64,000 bases of DNA. It comes from a virus. The notes beneath the pieces are model-generated. The model made no database searches. It saw only the letters and a program-made list of their open reading frames with translations, and had not been told where the DNA came from. Below are positions 59,301 to 64,000 of the stretch, piece by piece (within the stretch, counting starts at the first letter, position 1; each line of letters begins with the position of its first letter). The translations under genes were made by a program, and so were the position numbers. The stretch spans positions 1-64,000 of IMG/VR virus record IMGVR_UViG_3300042549_005931; one strand, given 5' to 3'.

Positions 59301-60493
59301 TTACCATCCGCAATTCTTGCCGTATTTAACCCCGTAACACCACTTATTGGTATATTATAAAGTCCTGCACCATTTCCTGTAAATGAACCCGATACGGTAT
59401 TTCCTACTATTGCTCCATTTACTTTTAATCCGGCATTATCACCAATAACTTCAACCCCACCATAACCAGGTTGAAGAACTATTGCACCGTCAAGTGATTG
59501 TATATATGTTTGACCAAAACTATTACCAACTATATTAAATTTGGTTGCTTCACTTGCCAAAGATATACTACCAGTGAATTGGTGTGTGTCGTCATTTGAG
59601 TTACCAAATTTAGTGGAACCAGATTGAAATAAAACAGACGATGTAACATAATCTGTATGTATTTCTTTTGCGGTGATTGTTCCATCAATATAAACATCGG
59701 TGTTTACTCTAAATCCATTGGCTTGAGATATTGATGCACTAACATTACCATCATAAATTTTATTTAAGTTAGTTATACCTGATATTGGTATGTTAGTTAA
59801 TCCACTACCATCACCACTAAATAAACCGGTTAAAGAACCTGTAAATGAACCCGTAAAAGAACCTGTTGAGTATGATGATGTAAATGAATTAAAATTACTT
59901 CTTATACTACCACTTTCAGTTTCTAAAGACCCTAATCTACTATCAATTGATGATGAAACTGATGTTAAATTTGTTACACCATCTATTGGTATATTTGTTA
60001 AAGCGATACCATCACCATTAAATGAACCAGTAAAGGAACCTGTAAATGAGCCAGTGGTATACGATGATGTGAATGAGTTAAAATTGCCTCTTATACTACC
60101 ACTTTCATCTTCTAAAGCGTCCAATTGTATACTAACAGAACTCGAATAAAACGCTAATCCTGTTACACCACTAAATGGTACGTTATATAACTGACTACCA
60201 TCACCTTTGAATGAACCGGTAAATGATGCGGATTCAAAGTTAGATGCATAAGAACCCGATAATTGAAGAAAACTTGATGATAAATCGGTATAACTTGAAC
60301 TAAAATTATCATATCCTGTTGTACCTGTTAAGAATACTTGTTCCGAACCCGATATTAAATTACCACTATTAAATAGACTTGATGAACTAATTGTTTCCCA
60401 CAATTTTGTATCTCCATCAAAAATTGGTAGATAACCATTTAATGGTGAATTTAAATTAATCTCTACAGGTTTTCTACTTACTAATCTTCCCAT
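56384..60493 (-). CDS. Very large tail-fibre protein, 1369 residues
   Basis: A Ser/Gly/Thr-rich fibre made of recurring modules: SFTGSFKGDGSQLYNVPFSG, GVTGLNTARIADGNATASIS, RINTNTEITGTLKVTGEAT, and HQFTGSISLASE. The pattern TGSL/SGS with short turns is that of long trimeric beta-fibres in T4-like marine phages. Starts MGRLVSRKPVEINLNSPLNG. The tail (about 1290-1369) is a different domain (SSQLVNQNIASLASGTQTIS). No S74 domain. The next two genes downstream are LamG proteins, possibly bound to it. Confidence 0.85.
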   Translation of the reverse strand: MGRLVSRKPVEINLNSPLNGYLPIFDGDTKLWETISSSSLFNSGNLISGSEQVFLTGTTGYDNFSSSYTDLSSSFLQLSGSYASNFESASFTGSFKGDGSQLYNVPFSGVTGLAFYSSSVSIQLDALEDESGSIRGNFNSFTSSYTTGSFTGSFTGSFNGDGIALTNIPIDGVTNLTSVSSSIDSRLGSLETESGSIRSNFNSFTSSYSTGSFTGSFTGSLTGLFSGDGSGLTNIPISGITNLNKIYDGNVSASISQANGFRVNTDVYIDGTITAKEIHTDYVTSSVLFQSGSTKFGNSNDDTHQFTGSISLASEATKFNIVGNSFGQTYIQSLDGAIVLQPGYGGVEVIGDNAGLKVNGAIVGNTVSGSFTGNGAGLYNIPISGVTGLNTARIADGNATASISNTEGLRINTNTEITGTLKVTGEATIVGDLTVSGTAYYNYVTASTLLVNDNWITVTTTSSLGRFGGIKVLDYEGVNETASLAWDTLEDRWVEVVPNHDTYSSSLFIMGPRNTGSLGQEYGLTTNSIPKADDEHHIIDSNISDDGTTVSINSNTQITGSLIVSSGSATFDATLALTENSSLILNSGSNLYVYDGGIISGTFKGNGHLLTDLPYATTGSNSFFGDQTITGSLVISQNLTVLGSSSLLIVTSSQIALSSSFLSLNVFEPAERFGGIKVYDSGSLSHLATASLAWDSLRNHWVYQNASGSSYSGGMLLAGPRNTGSLGDELSLTSGRIPKSVGGDHLDNSIISESGTVITINGGTVVANAFTGSIDFSNVKNTPTLVSGSSQILITGTTGYSTFSSSLSSSIGELSSSVASINLAQNNRLNSIEGVTGSYATTGSNHFKQSQVITGSLIVTGTIVSETTPLVSGSSQIEITGTTGYSTFSSSLSSSIGELSSSVASTNLGQNNRLDSIEGVTSSLNTFSSSINTTIKNKLNSDGVISGSSQVIYSGLTGIPSGIVSGSSQISNFGFATTGSNIFVGNQTVTGSLNVSGSSSLTGSLNVIGSGTITGDLTVQGNLIAQQFIVSSSVTYLTTSFSSGSTKFGDTIDDTHQFTGSVNISGSQTLIGNLNVTIGGSTELQVNQTGVTIGNISTDTHKITGSLNISGSQTLNGVLAVSIGGSTELQVNQTGVTIGNISTDIHKVTGSLNISGSEAITGSLFVSSSGVAASLIGSGSGVFTVDGTSGRLFQIDDSLSGSLFSVNTAAGLPLMEGFSDNTVRIGQFGQKALFVSQSMVGFGTETPIYKADISGSLRVTNQIILSSSQLVNQNIASLASGTQTISTNATSSFTSVFYNYTLASGSNARAGQLIAVWNGNSITYTENSTTDIGTTGNVALTASLSTGNVVLSTVLPTTGWTIKSFVNLL
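57737..58143 (-). repeat. Direct duplication inside the large fibre gene
   Basis: A segment of about 150 bases at 57737-57889 recurs at 57991-58143 with mostly synonymous differences; both encode YSTFSSSLSSSIGELSSSVA. A second duplicated pair lies near 57030-57130 and 57165-57265. Recombination between them could lengthen or shorten the fibre. Confidence 0.75.
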
Positions 60494-60495
60494 TT

Positions 60496-60849
60496 TTAGT
60501 TATTTGCGTTTTCAAGCACGGATAATACTACATCTAAAACTCCAGATTCGTTGGTTGTCATTACTAATTTATCATTTCTTTCCAATACAAGTTTACCACC
60601 AAAAGGATTTAACGATTCTTCAGTTGGTATCGCACCATTGTTAAGTAATGTAACTGTGGTTCCCGTATATCCACTTTTTATTATCCCAACACTAACTCTT
60701 TTAGTGGTGGCAGACATATTTGTAACCTGTGCAGATAAAACAATTGTTGAAATGTCCAAATCTTCTTGGTATATGTCATTACTACCACTTGTTAATGTTG
60801 TGGTAATTAATCGGAATTTATTTAAAGGTAATGAACTAGTAACTGCCAT
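60496..60849 (-). CDS. Phage structural protein, 117 residues
   Basis: A beta-rich protein: NKFRLITTTLTSGSNDIYQE, DISTIVLSAQVTNMSATTKR and GAIPTEESLNPFGGKLVLER, then NDKLVMTTNESGVLDVVLSV. This order is typical of a small, conserved structural or fibre-connector protein of marine T4-like phages, with unknown function. It lies between two fibre genes with only 2 bases to the large one. Confidence 0.7.
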   Translation of the reverse strand: MAVTSSLPLNKFRLITTTLTSGSNDIYQEDLDISTIVLSAQVTNMSATTKRVSVGIIKSGYTGTTVTLLNNGAIPTEESLNPFGGKLVLERNDKLVMTTNESGVLDVVLSVLENANN

Positions 60850-60875
60850 ATTTTTATTTATTTAAAATTTTTATT

Positions 60876-63047
60876 TTAGGTCTCAAGTGCTAAATTTATT
60901 GGTGTTATTTGTGCAGAAATCGCTTTATTAAACGTTCTACCTTCAATCGTACCCGTTTGTTGTCTAATAACAAAGTCGTTACCTTGATATTGGTCACCCG
61001 TTTCATCACCACCTGTGTAATAAACACGACCACCACTCTCTTGGAATACTCTGATTGTTAAATTAGTTTCTCCAACACCACCTTGGTTAATTGGTAGTCC
61101 TAAAAAGTTAACACCTGAACCCGCATATGAGAAATCATGTGACGTTGATGTAATTAGTGAACCAAATTCGACTAACAAATCTCCACCCGCCTCGTCAATA
61201 ATTACTCTCTGTATGGTATCTTCAACAACATCTAATAATTGACTCACTTTGGTAATTGTCGAAGCACTTATTGAACCAAATAAATTATCAGGGTCATCTA
61301 CAAAATATTCTCTAATGTATTGGTATGCCCTAACAAAGTCATCCGCAATACCCGTATTTCCCGATGTAATTGGGAAAGAAACGACTGCACCCTGTGTAAA
61401 ACCACTCTGAACAGGTAATGTTTGCGTCTGACCCGTTGTTGTGTCTTGACCAACAAAGAATCCAGACGCTATTTGTGAAACACGTGCAACTACGGGTGAT
61501 AATAAATCATCACAGATGGCATCGATTAACAATCCTGAATCCTTAATTGTTGACGCATATATTGTGGAACCGGTATTACTATACGATGCCGCATATGTAC
61601 CATACAATGCCAATTGTGAAATCATATATGTTTGAATATCGGTTTTCTTTGTTGCAATGTATGCCGAAGCAACTGAATCAACGGTGGTACCCGTAACTAA
61701 TGTAATATCCGGTTTTACTAATATTCTTAACCCTTTTGAACGTAAACCATAATCACCAAATGTTGTATTTGAGTTTAACAATGAAGCGTGTCCACCATCA
61801 ATACAATAAACACCAACTCTACTAAAGTTAGTAAAGAATGATACCATTTGACCGTATCCTCGACCTCTGGCACACATACCAATACCATTAAAAGCAACCT
61901 GAGTATATGAATCCACAATCATTGATTTAAGTGGACTGTATGGGTCTAAAACGGAGTCATCTATTAACATTCCACCCGGTCCATTACCCACCAACGGATT
62001 TGCGTTATCAAAATCTAATGGAGTGTAGAACTTATTGAATGGTGTATTAATTGCTGAACAGTTTTGTACATATGGTGATGTTGAAATGTATGCACCGGGT
62101 GCAAATGCGAAGAAGAAACCACTTCTTGGGTCTTCTAAATCATCAATTTCACAACCTTCCAATCTTAATCCTTGTGCATAACAACCATTATTCATTAAAA
62201 ATAGATTATTACCTTTTGTTCCATTAGTAGGTCGTACAACTACAGACCTTAAATCATCACCTAAAAGTGAAACATTACTTACTAATGTAATTGGTGCCTC
62301 TTCAACATAGTATCCACTTTTAACACGGATACTTGTTCTGTAAGGATAAGGATTTGGTGGATTTAATGCGAGTGATGCGGAAGCCGCTTGTGCCGCCACT
62401 TTAATTGTTCTAAATGGTGTCGATAATGTTTTTCCATCATTTGAATCACTACCATCTTCACTAACATAAAATACTTTTTCAGTATAACCTACGTTAGTTA
62501 AATTACTTCCATCACCATAAATTGAACCTGATACCTTTAACGAACCCGTAATTTCTGTTTTAGTGTTTATTCTTAAACCTTCGGTATTTGATATTGAAGC
62601 CGTTGCGTTACCATCGGCAATTCTTGTTGTATTTAATCCGGTAACTCCACTTATTGGTATATTAATTAATTGACTACCGTCACCTCTAAATGAACCACTA
62701 ATGTATCCTGTATCTTGTACGTGTAGATTACTACCACTTGTTAATATTAAATCACTATTTTGTGCAATTAAACCAGTATCAATATAACCAATTCCATCGG
62801 TAACTATCAATGAACCTGTTATTCTTTGAGTACCTTCTAATCTAATACTACCACTAAGATTTATAGAACCCGTATTCGATGCGTTGGTGATAATTAGTTC
62901 TTCAATCGATGTTCCTAATGAACCCGATTTTGCCATGAACGCCTTACCGTCAGTTGTGTTTAATGCTAATTCACCTAATTCAAGATTTGAATTTGTTGGT
63001 TTTTGACCTGATACACTACTCCTACGCAGTCTAATGATTTGTGCCAT
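60876..63047 (-). CDS. Tail fibre with pectate-lyase-like beta-helix
   Basis: A 723-residue fibre. The N-terminus AQIIRLRRSSVSGQKPTNSN then LELGELALNTTDGKAFM is a virion-attachment module of marine phage fibres. Residues 60-185 contain fibre repeats (GSLIVTDGIG, SGSFRGDGSQLINIPISG). From about 190 (EKVFYVSEDGSDSNDGKTLS then TPFRTIKVAAQAA) a right-handed beta-helix starts, like polysaccharide-binding or -degrading tailspike domains, through GYYVEEAPITLVSNVSLLGD and onwards. The C-terminal 200 residues include GDLLVEFGSLITS and NFLGLPINQGGVG. Catalytic residues for depolymerase are not evident. Confidence 0.85.
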   Translation of the reverse strand: MAQIIRLRRSSVSGQKPTNSNLELGELALNTTDGKAFMAKSGSLGTSIEELIITNASNTGSINLSGSIRLEGTQRITGSLIVTDGIGYIDTGLIAQNSDLILTSGSNLHVQDTGYISGSFRGDGSQLINIPISGVTGLNTTRIADGNATASISNTEGLRINTKTEITGSLKVSGSIYGDGSNLTNVGYTEKVFYVSEDGSDSNDGKTLSTPFRTIKVAAQAASASLALNPPNPYPYRTSIRVKSGYYVEEAPITLVSNVSLLGDDLRSVVVRPTNGTKGNNLFLMNNGCYAQGLRLEGCEIDDLEDPRSGFFFAFAPGAYISTSPYVQNCSAINTPFNKFYTPLDFDNANPLVGNGPGGMLIDDSVLDPYSPLKSMIVDSYTQVAFNGIGMCARGRGYGQMVSFFTNFSRVGVYCIDGGHASLLNSNTTFGDYGLRSKGLRILVKPDITLVTGTTVDSVASAYIATKKTDIQTYMISQLALYGTYAASYSNTGSTIYASTIKDSGLLIDAICDDLLSPVVARVSQIASGFFVGQDTTTGQTQTLPVQSGFTQGAVVSFPITSGNTGIADDFVRAYQYIREYFVDDPDNLFGSISASTITKVSQLLDVVEDTIQRVIIDEAGGDLLVEFGSLITSTSHDFSYAGSGVNFLGLPINQGGVGETNLTIRVFQESGGRVYYTGGDETGDQYQGNDFVIRQQTGTIEGRTFNKAISAQITPINLALET

Positions 63048-63059
63048 ATATATGGTTCT

Positions 63060-63113
63060 ATTTTATATAAAATCTTGTGATATATATCACATTTAATTTG
63101 ACCTATATAGGTC
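63060..63113. promoter_or_regulatory. Three consecutive perfect palindromes upstream of the beta-helix fibre gene
   Basis: ATTTTATATAAAAT (63060-63073), TGTGATATATATCACA (63076-63091) and GACCTATATAGGTC (63100-63113) are perfect inverted repeats spaced by 2 and 8 bases, between two minus-strand genes. The middle one fits the CRP/FNR consensus TGTGA-N6-TCACA exactly. They may be operators for a dimeric regulator or RNA hairpins; AT-rich palindromes also arise by chance. Confidence 0.45.
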
Positions 63114-63164
63114 TCTATATAAATACACAAAATTTCTATTTAAATAAATAAAATGTGAAAAAAA

Positions 63165-64000
63165 TTATAAACCGTATTTAGATTTTGTAACGTTAAAATT
63201 ATTTGTTACATCCAACGCACTTAATCCTTTGGTGTAAAAATAAGCGGCTCCTATTTTACCATCTAAGAATGTGGAACTAATTCCAGTTCCAATGTATCCT
63301 AAATATAATGGATTGGTTTCACCATATCCGTCACTACCATGTGCGGTTGAAGATACTTCAGTTGTATTAATGTAAACTTTTGTAGTATTTACGGTTGCGG
63401 TTATTTGTGATATAAATGTATATAAATACCACGTATTAACAGATACTGGATTAGTGGTGGAATCGGTTATCTTTTGAACTCCAGTTCCATTTGTTACGAT
63501 TCTTGTCTTACCGGCATTTGAAAACAACCCACCCCAATACCCATCAAATCCAAACGAAGATGATAACTTTCCAAACACGGGTTGTCCTTGTGTATTTAGT
63601 GCGGGTAATGTATCAAACTTAACCCAAACTTGAATAGTTCTTTGAGTTGATGTGTTTAGTGAAAAATTTGATTTATGTGGAATTTGAATAGTATCGTTTA
63701 CACCATCTAAATCAAATATACCACCATTGTCACTCAACCAAGTTGCACCATTTATAGTTGCATTATTTCCATTAACCGTTCTATCATTCCAATTACCCGA
63801 TATATAATCCGTAGCATTCAATTCCATGAATAATCCATCAGTTATAAGTGTTGAAGTAACCGTTGTTGGCGTTATACTTGGTGTAACACTATTTGTTGGT
63901 GTTATTGTTGTAGTAACACTTGGAGTTGGTGTAACACTGTTTGTTGGTGTTATTGTTGTAGTAACACTTGGAGTTGGGGTAACAGTGTTTGTGGGTGTAA
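63165..64000 (-). CDS. LamG-like protein with Thr/Pro-rich repeat linker, 5' end beyond the window
   Basis: The frame is open to the right edge: upstream of an internal ATG at 63827 it reads a Thr/Pro/Ser/Val linker (TPTPSVTTTITPTNSV, repeated) without a stop, so the gene starts outside. Residues after that ATG (MELNATDYISGNWNDRT) begin a LamG-like domain: NNATINGATW, GGIFDLDGVNDTIQI, RTIQVWVKFDTLP, LDGKIGAAYFYTKGLSALDV. Probably a fibre or baseplate protein with a glycan-binding end. The Thr-rich linker could be O-glycosylated. About 279 residues visible. Confidence 0.75.
   Translation of the reverse strand, partial: TPTNTVTPTPSVTTTITPTNSVTPTPSVTTTITPTNSVTPSITPTTVTSTLITDGLFMELNATDYISGNWNDRTVNGNNATINGATWLSDNGGIFDLDGVNDTIQIPHKSNFSLNTSTQRTIQVWVKFDTLPALNTQGQPVFGKLSSSFGFDGYWGGLFSNAGKTRIVTNGTGVQKITDSTTNPVSVNTWYLYTFISQITATVNTTKVYINTTEVSSTAHGSDGYGETNPLYLGYIGTGISSTFLDGKIGAAYFYTKGLSALDVTNNFNVTKSKYGL
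63883..64000 (-). repeat. 48-base tandem repeat in the linker
   Basis: Copies start at 63883, 63931 and 63979 (the last cut by the edge), each 48 bases, with few mismatches. They encode the 16-residue unit TPTPSVTTTITPTNSV. The period is a multiple of three, so length changes keep the frame. Confidence 0.9.

Noticed and set aside
21940-63125. T4-type late promoter octamers TATAAATA at 21940-21947, 36188-36195, 48888-48895 and 63118-63125
   Set aside because: They lie on the plus strand, opposite to the genes they precede, and such octamers are expected by chance in DNA this rich in A and T.
1-64000. tRNA genes, integrase, transposase or insertion-sequence ends
   Set aside because: No cloverleaf with a CCA-proximal stem, no integrase or transposase motif, and no terminal inverted repeats with target duplications were recognised.

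Overview
The window looks like part of a large, AT-rich tailed-phage genome (or a viral contig) whose host is probably a marine member of the Bacteroidota. Virus: long co-directional runs of genes that overlap by 1-20 bases; a tail-fibre region with a collagen-like fibre ending in an S74 chaperone domain, LamG proteins, a beta-helix fibre and small proteins of kinds seen in T4-like marine phages; phage thymidylate synthase and DHFR; no ribosomal or tRNA genes. Bacteroidota: most starts lack a Shine-Dalgarno sequence, a DUF2452 protein is present, and one intergenic region carries a TTTTG / 19 bp / TAnnTTTG promoter-like pair. No capsid, terminase, polymerase or sheath gene lies in the window, so taxonomy is inference.

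Layout. (1) 1-4,287, minus strand: nucleotide metabolism (thymidylate synthase, DHFR), a HAD phosphatase-like protein, an exported NlpC/P60 peptidase, DUF2452 and small membrane or coiled-coil proteins, some of which may be lysis proteins. (2) 4,335-5,606: a DUF192 protein (+), a DNA methyltransferase (-), a 37-residue Cys-rich peptide and a clear intrinsic terminator. (3) 5,634-18,927, plus strand: a carbohydrate operon with a ribbon-helix-helix-like leader, two GT4 and at least five GT-A glycosyltransferases, a DegT aminotransferase, two methyltransferases, a hexapeptide acyltransferase, a PhyH dioxygenase, a KASIII enzyme and an SDR. (4) 18,904-45,681, minus strand: more glycosyltransferases, carbamoyltransferase, nucleotide-sugar dehydrogenase, radical SAM protein, two GT7 enzymes each split by a LamG domain, an APS-kinase-like protein, two sulfotransferase-like proteins and a dense array of Fe(II)/2-oxoglutarate oxygenases. 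(5) 45,688-64,000, minus strand: two flavin halogenase-family proteins interleaved with fibre and adhesin genes, the 1042-residue collagen-like fibre, three tandem LamG proteins, a 1369-residue fibre, a beta-helix fibre and a partial LamG protein with a Thr/Pro repeat running off the right edge.

How it may work together (inference): the late structural run reads from the fibres straight into oxygenases, halogenases, glycosyltransferases and sulfation-type genes. This layout suggests that the phage chemically modifies its own fibres (hydroxylation, halogenation, glycosylation, sulfation, carbamoylation) or builds a special surface glycan. The collagen-like fibre, rich in Gly-Pro-X and in Gly-X-Thr triplets, is the obvious candidate substrate. 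No stretch over 300 bases lacks a gene; the longest gaps (about 90-115 bases) are at 5,374-5,462, 17,725-17,823, 53,967-54,054 and 63,048-63,164, and each is described.
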